Numbered from the stretch's first letter, positions 29,601 through 39,138 are shown. The stretch is 64,000 nt of DNA from JAJRVM01 sp963700515 (GCA_963700515.1 CAVOXY010000021.1:248001-312000); one strand, 5' to 3'. The notes: generated by a model from the sequence alone, not told the origin. Translations and numbers: made by a program.

Positions 29601-30102
29601 GGAAAAGGGTGATTCGTCAAAGGGGCGTTGCGCTTCATGTCCAAGACCGCTTGCCGGTTGAGCCAGCCATCCTGGCCGTGCCAAAGCGGATCGTCCAGCA
29701 GCGGTCCTCCGAGAAAGAACACATGTCCTCGGTTCTGCGCAAATACCTGCAGTGCCTCCCAGCCGGCAGCGGGATAGGTGCGACATTGGGGGATCACATA
29801 TAGAAAAAATTTCTCGGCTGAAAGCACGCTCTTGTCGCAGACCTGCACTGCTGATAGCTCGGTCACCTGGAAATGGTCCCGGCGCAACTGAGTGACCAAT
29901 GCCTGCAGCAATTCATCATTCCCGCTGGGCAGATGATCGCTCAGAATAGCGACGCTTGCCTTTCGGGTCTCTTGATCGCCGGCGGCTTGGAAGGCTTGAG
30001 CGGCGGGGGTGATGGCGCAGCAGCGAACTGCTCAGCGGTGCCCGTCCCGTAGTGGCCTTGCCAGATCAATGCGAATGCCAATACAAATGCTGTACGGTTC
30101 AT
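26620..30102 (-). CDS. Very large secreted beta-galactosidase-like (GH2/GH42-type barrel) protein, two frameshifts
   Basis: The start at 30102 gives a signal peptide (NRTAFVLAFALIWQGHYGTG) with GGAG six bases upstream. The frame changes within a CCCCC run near 30010, then again near 27937, where GNYMFGHR joins WRPRWDDDWRQWIVERYG. Spliced, it is about 1160 residues: a GATase-like N-terminal domain (VAILSDHLPSG, FFLYVIPQCRTYPAAGWEALQVF), a galactose-binding-like domain, Ig-like strands, then a TIM barrel starting ITVQGNDFYVRGRKWYPVGINFWP. AYDTIWEPGNY carries a probable acid/base and KPIVWSEFGQSVWD a probable nucleophile Glu. A C-terminal beta domain ends at 26620. Specificity unknown; GH2/GH42-type beta-glycosidase is the best fit. 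It follows the DUF6807 gene by about 60 bases. Confidence 0.75.
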
Positions 30103-30162
30103 ATCCGTCTCCATGGTCACCTTGGCAAAATGCGATCTTGTATTCTCCAGGCTGCCTGTCGG

Positions 30163-31179
30163 CTAGTTCTTTTCGGCCGGCGACTCGTTAACAAATCGTT
30201 CGAGTTCTTTGGCCAGACGATCCCGATTCCACTGTCCCGAATGGACAATCACACGATAGCGCAACGTAAGCTTGTCGCCGGCATTCATCGTGTAGGGGGC
30301 GTAGCAGATCACGGCGGGGCTGTAGTAGCTCATCTCATTCGAGCGAATCACGTACCAGGGCGATGGATGGTTGAGGTTGGAAGGATGATCGCAAATGGCA
30401 ATTCCCATCGGTTTGCCGTCGATCTCTCCGGCATAATCCATGGCAGTAGCTTTGCCGCGATATCGCGCTTGCGGGCTGAATTCGACCGGTCCCGCACTGG
30501 AAGTTGCCTCGCGATTTGTCAATTCCTTGGCGAAGCGAACTGACAGACCGGCGTAACCGCCGTAGACTTCTCCGCCCGGTTCGTCAGGCAGCGGCGTGCG
30601 ATCGAGCACTACCTTTTCTCCTACTGCGGTGAATGTGCTGGTCCAGTCAAAGTAGTAATTGCCGTCACGGTCGGGAGCTGACACGATGATCGATCGTTCT
30701 TCATTTAGAATGCTGTTCTCGTCCTGACGCCTGTATTTCAACTGCATCTGAATGGAAGTTGAGCCATTGGGGAGCGTCTTGATATCGACGACTTCCCACT
30801 CAGTGCGCCCGTCCGGCTTACCGCTCTGGTTGTTGGGCTCCCAGAAATTGACTTCATTGATGTATTTCCACGAGAACCACAGTCCATGGTGCCACGGGTG
30901 ATCAGGAGGGCTGTTCCAAGTGAGCACACTGCCGTCGGAATTTGCCACGGGATGAAAGAACGGTTTGGGCAGACTTCGGTCGTAATGAAACTGCCAGAGA
31001 ACCTTGTCGCCCAAGCGAGCGGTCAGCATCTTCCCTTCATCGTGCTGGTACGATAACGGAGTGGGTTCCTGAGCTGACACGCTCTGCGGTCGCGCGGCGA
31101 CGATGATCGTGGATAGGATGAAGAATATCGCGCCACAGCAACTTCGCATAAGTGACGGTCGCTTTTGAAGTTTTCTCAT
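30163..31179 (-). CDS. Secreted DUF6807 (PmoA-like) family protein
   Basis: About 338 residues. The start at 31179 is chosen because AGGGAG lies seven bases upstream; the ATG six bases earlier would be too close to it. Signal peptide with helix RSCCGAIFFILSTIIVAA, cleavage near VSAQ. Family marks: LPKPFFHPVANSDGSVLTWNSPPDHPWHHGLWFSWKYINEVNFW, with the conserved DHPWHHG, then YGGYAGLSVRFA and MDYAGEIDGKPMGIAICDHPSN. Planctomycetes carry many copies near sugar dehydrogenases. The name PmoA is historic and does not imply methane oxidation; the fold is a galactose-mutarotase-like beta-sandwich and the reaction is not known. It precedes the beta-galactosidase-like gene on the same strand. Confidence 0.85.
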   Translation of the reverse strand: MRKLQKRPSLMRSCCGAIFFILSTIIVAARPQSVSAQEPTPLSYQHDEGKMLTARLGDKVLWQFHYDRSLPKPFFHPVANSDGSVLTWNSPPDHPWHHGLWFSWKYINEVNFWEPNNQSGKPDGRTEWEVVDIKTLPNGSTSIQMQLKYRRQDENSILNEERSIIVSAPDRDGNYYFDWTSTFTAVGEKVVLDRTPLPDEPGGEVYGGYAGLSVRFAKELTNREATSSAGPVEFSPQARYRGKATAMDYAGEIDGKPMGIAICDHPSNLNHPSPWYVIRSNEMSYYSPAVICYAPYTMNAGDKLTLRYRVIVHSGQWNRDRLAKELERFVNESPAEKN

Positions 31180-31250
31180 CGGCATACTCCCTGGTGTCCA
31201 ATTCTGCGGTGCTGGTCACGTACTGGATTTGTGGCGGCGATGGGAAGATC

Positions 31251-31315
31251 GGGGCGAGGCTCCTGCCGAGCCGGATCACGGACACTGAACCGCGGCTCGG
31301 CACGAGCCTTGCCCT
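31251..31315. repeat. Inverted repeat, 22-base arms (GAGGCTCCTGCCGAGCC type)
   Basis: The left arm (31251-31272) contains GGCGAGGCTCCTGCCGAGCC and the right arm (31294-31315) its near-exact reverse complement, GGCTCGGCACGAGCCTTGCC, around a 21-base loop. It lies in the 390-base divergent gap between the DUF6807 gene and the fragment at 31567, where I see no gene. It looks like another member of the dispersed palindromes of this genome, not one of the GTAGC family. Confidence 0.75.
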
Positions 31316-31566
31316 CCAAAAATCGCGCCCTCTCGAGAACCGTGCACTTGTCCGCCCCGATTCCCGGACGCTCTCCCATCGTTGCCAACAACAATTGTCC
31401 TGTGACGGAGTCGGCTGAATCAAGCGGGGTGCGGTGCGATTGGCCTTCTGACTGCCAGGCGAGCATAGCTCAGGCGGGGATGCATAGTAGGATGGTGTTC
31501 ACGGTGAATGGTTCGAACGGGTGGTAGGTGTCGGCCCGCGGGAAACGATGAAGATGGGATGAGTAG

Positions 31567-31940
31567 ATGAAAGTGATTCATGTCGCGTTTCTGTTGACGA
31601 TGAGTCTTGACTGCGGTCTGTTCGCAGCGACGCTGCCAGCCGATGCGGCGACGGTTCAGATCACTGCTGAGACGCTGCACGACAAGATACGCCGGGTGAT
31701 TCTCTCTGATGGGGTCGGCAGCCAAAAGCGCGCGCCTACCTGGCGATCTGCCTGGATATGAGCGATGATCTCCAGCGCGATCATGCTGTCCAGTGGCGGG
31801 CCGCGATCAATGCCCTGGCGGAGTTTGAAAACGTGGTCCAGGCCATCTTCTTCTACGCCGACGTGCCGGCCGGTGAGGCCTTGCGCCGTGTGCTCAAAGC
31901 CGGGCTTCGGCGGCCAGCCGAGCACAAGGCATTGTGGTGA
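31567..31940 (+). pseudogene. Possible broken gene: signal peptide plus unrelated-looking tail
   Basis: An ATG at 31567 opens a signal peptide (KVIHVAFLLTMSLDCGLFAA) followed by VQITAETLHDKIR, which weakly resembles the start of secreted ADP-ribosylglycohydrolase-like proteins of planctomycetes. Frame one stops at about 31761. A frame change in the AAAA run near 31726 would continue RAYLAICLDMSDDLQRDHAVQW and an amphipathic helical stretch to a stop at 31940. The expected glycohydrolase motifs do not follow, so this may be a deletion chimera like the one at 47864. I am unsure it is a gene at all. Confidence 0.35.
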
Positions 31941-31988
31941 GATATCATCGTCTTGCGTGCGTCCCTTTGAAGTCGACCACTCCGTGGG

Positions 31989-33296
31989 GTGGCAGAATCT
32001 CTGCTCGGCAAGATGTTTGTGTTTTCCAGCCCGTGTACATTACCATACACCATGCCCCGAGGCACGAGCATTCGCCGTCGGGGCCTCTTCCAAGACCTTT
32101 TCCCCACATGGAGTTGTCGAGTCGTGCAAGCTGGTGAGTCGGATCGAACGGCGCCCCGCCGGCGGATTGCCATCAAGCAAGAGGACCTCGAGGAGCTGTA
32201 TCTGCTCGTCCAAGGTGCTCCGTACGCCAACACGATCGTCGATGTGCAAGTCAGTCTGTCGCACAAGGATTACGCGACGACGCTCAAACTTATCGAGTCG
32301 GCGCGGGAACGGTTTCGCCAAAGTCACTCGAGAACTCTGCGGCAGGAAATTAGTGAAGGGGAGGAGGCCACGAAGGAGGCGAAGCGGCAGGCTCGGCGTG
32401 ACAAGCAGCGACAGGATCGGTGCAAGAGCGTGCTGGATGCGTTCGACGATGTGATGGCAATTCTTGAGCGGATGATTAAGATGCGGGCGGGAGCCACGGG
32501 GTCGTCCGATGAGGGTGACCAGGAATCCACGACGATCCAGTTGCTGCTGCAAGCCGGATCCGGCTTTCGTAACGAGTATGAAACGGCACAGTCGACCCGT
32601 GTTCAACTGGCGATCATTCGCCAGTATTTCGATGTCAAGCGAGTCGGCGGGGCCCCGGATATCGTCCCCAGCGAACTCTACTTCTTGCGCAGTAAGGAAC
32701 ACACCTATCTCATTCAAGTCACGAATGTGGATCCGGGCTCCGACGCAATAGCGATACACTTGGCGCTGTCAGGCCAGCGAATGAAGCCCATATCGCAAGG
32801 CCGATTCCTAGAGATGGGAAAACGCCAAAGTCTGGCTCGGCTAGTACCGAAAAAAGGCGAAGGAGCAGGCGACTCTAGTGGCATGGGCAAATTTCTGGAT
32901 GAGCTGCCCAGCGATTCCGGTTACGATTCGCATGCCAGCGAAGTGTTGGATATAGGTGCGTTCAGTCAGTTGCTGGATGCGGCTCAGCGGTGCGGGCTGG
33001 TGGCAAACGCCGACTTGATCACGCACGTGCGTGACCGCGAGTTCCGCCGCCAGGATTACCAGAAGGCGTTTCAGGTGATTGAAGTCGTTTTCGGGAAGTT
33101 TTCGGCTGCCGCCACGCAGCGAGAGCAGCGACTGCGGCGCGAAGATCTGGATATCGCCAGCGGCAAGGTGCGGATGTCTCCCAAGAAACTGATGGAAAAA
33201 CGGGCTCGTGATGTCGCCGAGTCGCAGCGCGTCGACCGCGCTCGCAGCAAGTTCCTCCGCGTGTTGGAAGGACTGCGAGTCTTGATGCGGTCGTAG
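31989..33296 (+). CDS. Uncharacterised coiled-coil/charged protein
   Basis: 435 residues from a GTG at 31989; the first 60 residues have odd composition and no ribosome site precedes this or the internal ATGs at 32013 and 32052, so the true start is uncertain and could be near IAIKQEDLEELYLLV. From there it looks genuinely coding: charged helices with coiled-coil character (GEEATKEAKRQARRDKQRQDRCKSVLDAFDDVMAILERM, about 105-150), a beta-rich middle (PSELYFLRSKEHTYLIQVTNV), and a second helical stretch at the end (QREQRLRREDLDIASGKV). No signal peptide and no membrane helix; probably cytoplasmic. I do not recognise the family. Its TAG stop is formed by a GTAGC palindrome. Confidence 0.6.
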   Translation: MAESLLGKMFVFSSPCTLPYTMPRGTSIRRRGLFQDLFPTWSCRVVQAGESDRTAPRRRIAIKQEDLEELYLLVQGAPYANTIVDVQVSLSHKDYATTLKLIESARERFRQSHSRTLRQEISEGEEATKEAKRQARRDKQRQDRCKSVLDAFDDVMAILERMIKMRAGATGSSDEGDQESTTIQLLLQAGSGFRNEYETAQSTRVQLAIIRQYFDVKRVGGAPDIVPSELYFLRSKEHTYLIQVTNVDPGSDAIAIHLALSGQRMKPISQGRFLEMGKRQSLARLVPKKGEGAGDSSGMGKFLDELPSDSGYDSHASEVLDIGAFSQLLDAAQRCGLVANADLITHVRDREFRRQDYQKAFQVIEVVFGKFSAAATQREQRLRREDLDIASGKVRMSPKKLMEKRARDVAESQRVDRARSKFLRVLEGLRVLMRS

Positions 33297-33390
33297 CTAC
33301 CGTCGCCAGACGGTGGGCGAAGCTGGAAGACGTTGTGCATTCTCCCCGACGCTCTGGTGAGCGTGGCTACCATCGTCCGGCGGTGCGTGA
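33293..33390. repeat. GTAGC-type palindrome, single degenerate element
   Basis: GTAGC at 33293-33297 is followed by ACCGTC, GCCA, GACGGT, a perfect six-base-pair hairpin. A second weak hairpin (ACGCT, AGCGT) and a related GCTACCATCGTCCGGCGGT follow within 70 bases. The GTAGC supplies the TAG stop of the preceding gene. The arm sequence differs from arrays A-D, so it is probably another subfamily of the same element. Confidence 0.55.
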
Positions 33391-34782
33391 GCTGCCAGCG
33401 TCTCGGCAGCAATGCGACTTGCCGTACCCGTTCATTCCGGTCGCATCCGCCACGACAAACTTATGCTGAACGAGCAGTTTCGCGGCGAGACTGGCGAGCT
33501 GTGATGTGAGCTGCTTGACTTCGTCGAGATCACCCGCCCTGGCTGCTGTCTCGACTTGCCCCTTCAAATCCATGACATGTTGGATCTGATCGTCCAGGAC
33601 GCCAGCCCAGGCCAGGCTGATGAACGTCCAGGTGAGAAAGGGCTCTGTCTCTGCATAACTCTCTGCTGTCAACTCGCGGTCGTCCCAATGCAGGATCAGG
33701 TCGGTGATTGCCTTCACATCCATTATGGGATAGGGGGGCTGGCGAGAAGGACGTGGGATTGTGGCGGTTGGTGTCGCGCCTTGCCGTCGAGCGAGTGACT
33801 GAAACGCGTCGACGGGGCCAGCCTCTCGGGGTGTACCATCAGGGTAAAAGAAACCCGTGATATTCGAAAACCGGTTCTTGCCAACCATCGCTTCGAACAG
33901 ATAGAAACCGACGCCCAGCTTGTCGAAGGAAGCAATACACTCCTCATAACGCTGACCCAACCCGGGCCCGCCGGCTTCGGTTGCCAGGATCGGCTTGTTC
34001 CCACAGGCTCTGGCGATACGCAGTACGCGATCCGTCCAGATCTGACGGTTCTTGTCGAAAATGCCGTAAGGATGGTACGACATTACGTCGACCCACTGGG
34101 CGGAGACCTCGTTGCCGGATGCATGGGCCCAGCCGATCGTGACCGGATGCTTGGGGTCGATCGACTTGACGAGCTTGCAGTAGTGCTCCAGCCATGGGTT
34201 TACGTTCGGGCCCGACGGTTCGTTCATGATGTCCCACATCAATATGCTGGGACTCCCGCTCCCCGCACTTACCACGGCCCGAACGTATGCATCGCCCTTC
34301 TCGCGAAAGACGGGATCGGAAACGCGTCGTGTGCCGGGGTTGGCGACCCAGTCTCGAATGTCCTCGTAGTCGGACAACTCGTCACCGAAACAGGAATCCC
34401 AGAGTATCGGCATCACGGTTAGTCGATGTTTGTCGCACAGCCCAAGGAAGTCGATGAATTTGTCAGTGAACTTGTCACCTTCCACATCGTAGACAACCCA
34501 GGCCAGCCAGACGCGAATGCTGTTGGTGCCCAGTCCCTTGATCAATCCCAATTCACGGTCGATCTGTTCTCGATCGTAGAATCGCCACATCGCTACGTCG
34601 GATGGAGCGTACGACGCGATGTAGTTGAGCCCTCGGATGTTGCTATAGTCGGGTCGAATAGCCTCCCACGGTGTCTCCGTTGTCTGAGCCTGACCGTCGG
34701 CAAACATGGGGCCGAGTGAGAGGAGGAACGCCGCAGACATGATCAGCCAACCGATTCGAGCGATGTTGAAGAACCTACTCAT
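33367..34782 (-). CDS. Secreted GH5-like glycosidase (cellulase/mannanase-type TIM barrel)
   Basis: 471 residues; signal peptide to about residue 32. The barrel starts IRGLNYIASYAPSDVAMW, with RELGLIKGLGTNSIRVWLAW. MWDIMNEPSG carries the NEP acid/base Glu and KPILATEAGGPG the nucleophile Glu, both at the expected strand ends of clan GH-A enzymes. The distinctive LTVMPILWDSCFGDELSDY is shared with the minus-strand enzyme at 40685-42095, so the two are paralogues of one subgroup. A helical tail (about 390-471) is unique, and its last 30 residues run through repeat-like DNA and may be out of frame. Probably a beta-1,4-glycan hydrolase; substrate unknown. Confidence 0.82.
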   Translation of the reverse strand: MSRFFNIARIGWLIMSAAFLLSLGPMFADGQAQTTETPWEAIRPDYSNIRGLNYIASYAPSDVAMWRFYDREQIDRELGLIKGLGTNSIRVWLAWVVYDVEGDKFTDKFIDFLGLCDKHRLTVMPILWDSCFGDELSDYEDIRDWVANPGTRRVSDPVFREKGDAYVRAVVSAGSGSPSILMWDIMNEPSGPNVNPWLEHYCKLVKSIDPKHPVTIGWAHASGNEVSAQWVDVMSYHPYGIFDKNRQIWTDRVLRIARACGNKPILATEAGGPGLGQRYEECIASFDKLGVGFYLFEAMVGKNRFSNITGFFYPDGTPREAGPVDAFQSLARRQGATPTATIPRPSRQPPYPIMDVKAITDLILHWDDRELTAESYAETEPFLTWTFISLAWAGVLDDQIQHVMDLKGQVETAARAGDLDEVKQLTSQLASLAAKLLVQHKFVVADATGMNGYGKSHCCRDAGSSRTAGRW

Positions 34783-34972
34783 GATTCACATTCCCACGGA
34801 ACTGGTTCACACGAACTTCGAGAGGTGCTATCCTAGCCGATGATCCACATGCGCTGTAGCAAGATCGCGTCCTGTCGTTGTGAGCACCTCGCCGTAACTA
34901 TCGGCTCTGTCGTCGTTTAAGTTAAATACCGTTAATCTACCTGCCACTCGTTTTGACACGAAGGAACAACGT

Positions 34973-36568
34973 GTGAACCACAGCGCCAGACCCACGGCGA
35001 TATTGGCAATTCTCTTGTTGGCAGCGGTTGCGACAGCGCAGCAAGCGACTCCCTTGCCGCGAGGGCATGTATTCTTTCAAGCCGATTTTGAGCAGCCCGA
35101 TGCGCTGCAGCAGTGGACCGGATCGGACGCCAAGATTGTCGGTGACAAGGATCGAACATGCTCTGCTGGTCGAACGTCCGAGCGGTTCGCCGAGCGGTTC
35201 CAGCATCGTTCAGATCGACCTGCCGATCGATCAGATGCGCGGGTATATCGTACATTTTTCGGCGCGGTGAGAGCGCAGGATGTGAGAGACAAGCCAAATC
35301 CCTGGAACGGTGTCAAGTTCATGGCGCCGTGGACTGACGCCCAGGGGGAGAAGCAATGGCCGGCAGCGGCATTTGAAGAAGGGACATTCGAGTGGCGGCA
35401 AGTTGCCTTTCGTGTCGCGGTCCCGCCAGATGCCCAGAAGATCAGTCTGGTACTGGGACTGGAGTTGGTGACCGGCAAAGCGTGGTTCGACGACGTTCAA
35501 GTCACGGTTCATCGGCCCATTCGCACCAGGAAGACCCCTGTGACGACCGGACCGATGTACAAGGGGCACGCATTGGGGCGATTGCGTGGAGCGATGGTGG
35601 GGCCCGAAATCGACGAAGAAGGTTTGCGGGTGTTTGGTCAGCAATGGAATGCGAATCTGATTCGTTGGCAGCTCATCCGGCGCGGTCCGATCGCGGATCC
35701 ACTCGACATGGATGCCTACGATCGTTGGCTGGAGGGCGAGTTGCAGAGGCTGGATCGTGTGTTACCTGCCTGCGAAAAATACGGCTTGATGGTGGCGCTC
35801 GATCTGCATTCACCCCCGGGTGGACGGCAAACGAGTGGGGGTTATGCCGGTTCCGATAACGGTCTATTCACCAGTGCCGCGTGCCAGCAGCACTTCGTCG
35901 AGCTGTGGCAGGAGATCGCTCGCAAGTACAAGGAGACGCCAGTCATCTGGGGATATGATCTGGCCAACGAACCGGTTGAGTCTTTTGGCCCGGATAACCT
36001 GGCAGACTGGCAGGAGTTGGCGGAGCGGGCTGCCAAGGCGATTCGCGCGATCGATCCGCAGCGTACGATCATCGTCGAGCCGCCCAATTGGGGCAGTCCC
36101 GACGGGCTGCGAGAGTTTGAGCCGATTGACGTACCGAACGTTGTCTACAGCGTGCACATGTACGTTCCGCACGGCTTCACGCATCAAAATGTGCACGGTG
36201 CCACGACCCCCAAAGTGTACCCGGGCCAGATCGATGGAAAGATGTGGGACAAGAAGCAGTTGGAAGAGGCACTGCAGCCGGCCATCGATTTTCAGAAGAT
36301 GTACAATGTGCACATGTACATTGGGGAATTCAGTGCGATTCGCTGGGCACCTGACAACAGCGCTTACCGGTATCTGAAAGATGTCATTGATATTTGTGAA
36401 GCGCACGATTGGGACTGGTCGTATCACGCTTTTCGCGAATGGGATGGCTGGAGTGTTGAGCACGGGTCGGATCGTGCGGATCGCAGTCGCAGTTCGTCCT
36501 CCACGGATCGCGAGCAGCTGTTGCGCAAGTGGTATCAGCAGGATCAGAAGCCGACGTTTTCGCGTTGA
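34973..36568 (+). CDS. Secreted GH5 endoglucanase-like enzyme with N-terminal carbohydrate-binding domain
   Basis: 531 residues from a GTG start with AAGGA about eight bases upstream; signal peptide to about residue 22. A carbohydrate-binding-like beta-sandwich (30-175) ends LVTGKAWFDDVQV. Within it, bases about 35150-35268 read as Arg/Ser-rich nonsense, while the next frame gives EHALLVERPSGSPSGSSIVQ and DLPIDQMRGYIVHFSAR, typical binding-domain sequence; two compensating one-base changes are therefore likely. The GH5 barrel follows: WNANLIRWQL, VALDLHSPPGG, GYDLANEPVESF (acid/base), YSVHMYVPHGFTHQ and MYIGEFSAIRW (nucleophile). Predicted endo-beta-1,4-glucanase or mannanase acting outside the cell. 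Divergent from the other GH5-like gene. Confidence 0.88.
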   Translation: MNHSARPTAILAILLLAAVATAQQATPLPRGHVFFQADFEQPDALQQWTGSDAKIVGDKDRTCSAGRTSERFAERFQHRSDRPADRSDARVYRTFFGAVRAQDVRDKPNPWNGVKFMAPWTDAQGEKQWPAAAFEEGTFEWRQVAFRVAVPPDAQKISLVLGLELVTGKAWFDDVQVTVHRPIRTRKTPVTTGPMYKGHALGRLRGAMVGPEIDEEGLRVFGQQWNANLIRWQLIRRGPIADPLDMDAYDRWLEGELQRLDRVLPACEKYGLMVALDLHSPPGGRQTSGGYAGSDNGLFTSAACQQHFVELWQEIARKYKETPVIWGYDLANEPVESFGPDNLADWQELAERAAKAIRAIDPQRTIIVEPPNWGSPDGLREFEPIDVPNVVYSVHMYVPHGFTHQNVHGATTPKVYPGQIDGKMWDKKQLEEALQPAIDFQKMYNVHMYIGEFSAIRWAPDNSAYRYLKDVIDICEAHDWDWSYHAFREWDGWSVEHGSDRADRSRSSSSTDREQLLRKWYQQDQKPTFSR

Positions 36569-36779
36569 GGGACGCTCGGCGATTGGGGATCGTCACCGTT
36601 AGCACTCCCGACATCTGTCGTCGTGGTTCACGATGACGTGGTGGCGCGGCGCAGATGCGCGCATGGGTTGGTCGAGACTCACTTCCTCACCGCAACGCGG
36701 TGGAGACACGCTCTTGACGAACCAACTCTAGCGCGTGGACTTTGGGGCACTCTCGTCCAACTCACATTGCTTATAGCAT
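36569..36779. other. Convergent intergenic gap
   Basis: About 210 bases between two convergent stops. A small hairpin (CACCGC, AAC, GCGGTG) near 36687-36703 could serve as a terminator but has no T tract. No coding sequence is supported. Confidence 0.4.
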
Positions 36780-38982
36780 CTACCACGTGCCCGCTATGCG
36801 TACGGCGACTGGTTCAGGCGAGCCGCCGTGGCGCAGCAAGAGCGTCTTGGAGGATTCGTCCCACTGGAAATCATCAGATGGTTTCCCACCGACCTGTACC
36901 GATTGTGGTGCGTTGTCGAGCAGGATCCGCGTACTGACGCGGACGCCTTCCGGTGAAGAAATGGTGTAGTCGAGTTGTCCTGTTGCTGTCTGCCACGTTT
37001 CTACTCGTCCCGCCGCTGCCAACAACAGCGGATGCGGCCCACTCGTACGATCAAGGTCCAACAGCCAAGCCTGCTGTCCTGGCTGAAGTAACACCTCCTG
37101 CCGCACGGAAAGCTGCGGATCCAACAGATCGACGAATCTGCCGGTCAGCCGCAGCGGCTCGCCACTGACCGACTCGTCCAGGACTCCAGCAATCACGTAC
37201 GGCCCGCGCCGCAGGCGGATGTAGTTACACTCGGAGTATTGGCCGTGAACGGCTTCGATGGCTTGGCGCACTAAATTGCGCAGCCGGCTCGCCTTCTCGC
37301 TCGACCTGGCAAACACGGCCGGATGGCAGCGTTCCACGATCACGCGACCCGTTCCGCTGTCATACAGGCCGGTTGCCGGCTTGCGGTCCAGTCCGAGCGT
37401 TTCAAAGAGGTGTTCGCTGGGGCTGCCGTAAATGGTGAGCCCTTGGTTCCACCAATCGCGCGCCTGGTGAAACGGATCGGTGTCGGCTCCCACATAGATC
37501 AGCGTGCCGCCTTGCCGAACCCACTGCGCTAACGCCAGATGGAGTCCCGGATTCATCGGCTTCATGAACTCGTAGCTCAGCACAAGCACGCGATACGGGT
37601 CCAGGTAGCCCGGACTGCGAGCGAGGTTGTCCAGTTGCACAGGCCTGACCGGAATCCCGTGCTTCAACAAGGGGAGCGTCAGGCCGTAGAAGCCCGTCAG
37701 CATCTGTACTTCTCGCGCAGTGGCGCGCGTCGCGTCAGTGCGGTCTTCGGCGATGCCAGTCGTGAATGCCGGTGCCGCGCTGAAACATCGCCGAATCCGA
37801 GAGAAAGACGCCGATGCCCTCCGTTGCCGTGCCGTAATCAATGTCCGCTTGCTGCATGTCCCGCAGTTGGTTGAAGACGACTGCCAGGGTCGTCGCATAC
37901 TCGTGCGGGATGCCGGTAGCCTGATCGCTGCCGTGGGGATAGCGCCCTTGGAACACGCGGCTGGGCCACGGTGCAACTTCATAGTGCCAGACTTGCGGAT
38001 GAAGCAGTGACGCGGTCAATGTGCGGATGTAATTCTGCCGGTAGTCGTTCCAGTCGTGGCGGGGATTGTCTTCGATCGGGTCGTGCAGGAACCACATGCG
38101 GCGATTCGTACCTCGGACAAGTTCCTGCATGACGCCATATTCCAGGTATGCAGTCTCGAAAGTCCGCTCAGCCACCCGTCCCTCGTAAGTGTTCGGCGTG
38201 CGAGCCGTGCCGGTCCAAACCTGAGCGATGTAGCCGTCGATTCCGGGCAGATCCAGTAGCGACGATTCGGGGCTGACGATTTGCCATTGAGCGTAGTTCA
38301 GCAGGCTATGAGTGGGGACGAAGAAACGCACTTCACGTTGGTGATTGGCCAGCGCGTACTCCTTCATTGCGGAGCAGAGACGATCGAGTGTGCGCTGATA
38401 GAGATAGTACTTGAGCTTGCTGGCTCGATACTGCGCATCGACGCTGGAATCGGGGCGTTGCCAGGGCTCGCGATAATAGATCTGCCACTCCCGTTGGAAT
38501 GCTTCACCGAAACCGCCGCGCGCCCAGAATTCAGGTTCCTCCAAATGTATGGCGACGGCTCCCGCGTCGATGGCCCGCCTGATGCCCGCTTCGAGGTAGC
38601 GACTGAATGCCACGGAGGGCACCATGTAGGGAACGGTCGGCCCATGCAGGATACGCGCCCCATCGGCGGCAACCTGACTTTCGTCCCAATGCTCTCGGTC
38701 GTCGATTTTTCCATCGAGATAGTCCTGGTAGTCACCCCACGCGACGCCGGTCATGACCTGGGGAACGTAGCCTGCTTCACGCCAGCGGGCCAAACGTTCA
38801 GGTATCGAGCTATCCACTCCGTAGGCCATCACAAAATCCGTGCGCAGGTCGGATTGCGGTCGATAGGGACTCGCCTCTTGAAAGCCCGTCCGCTCGATGC
38901 CACGTTCGGTCACGAGGTTCGGACAGGGCGGGTTGGATTGGGCTGTCGCAACGTGTGGCGTCAAACCGTTTCCCAGGGCCAT
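36780..38982 (-). CDS. Uncharacterised secreted glycosidase-like protein with GATase-like domain, frameshifted
   Basis: About 730 residues after joining two frames near 37740 (GIHDWHRRR to DATRATAREVQML). In-frame sequence upstream of the ATG at 38982 (VLRILAV) would complete a signal peptide ending THVATAQS-like HVATAQS, so the true start is probably a little upstream. The first half resembles a TIM barrel with SVAFSRYLEAGIRRAIDAGA and AIHLEEPEFWARGGF, where the Glu pair may be catalytic. The second half has a GATase1-like fold (RVLVLSYEFMKPM, WVRQGGTLIYVGAD) as in GH42-type proteins, then beta strands to the stop. I do not recognise a named family; a polysaccharide hydrolase is an inference from layout. 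It is the last gene of the minus-strand series starting with DUF4965. Confidence 0.6.
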
Positions 38983-39138
38983 GACTGCCAGGATGCGCAG
39001 GACGCCACCGGCGTGGCGAAAATCGCTGCCGGGAAGCGCGTGGCAGGAAGTCGGCCGCTGATGTTTCGATGGTTCGCGTTCACGATCAGTCTGTGCTCTA
39101 TGTTGAAGATCACTGGGTGGCTACTCAACGAATACTAC

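Noticed and set aside
30163..31179. Methane monooxygenase subunit (PmoA) as the name suggests
   Set aside because: There are no membrane helices after the signal and no copper ligands in the expected pattern; the DHPWHHG motif marks DUF6807.
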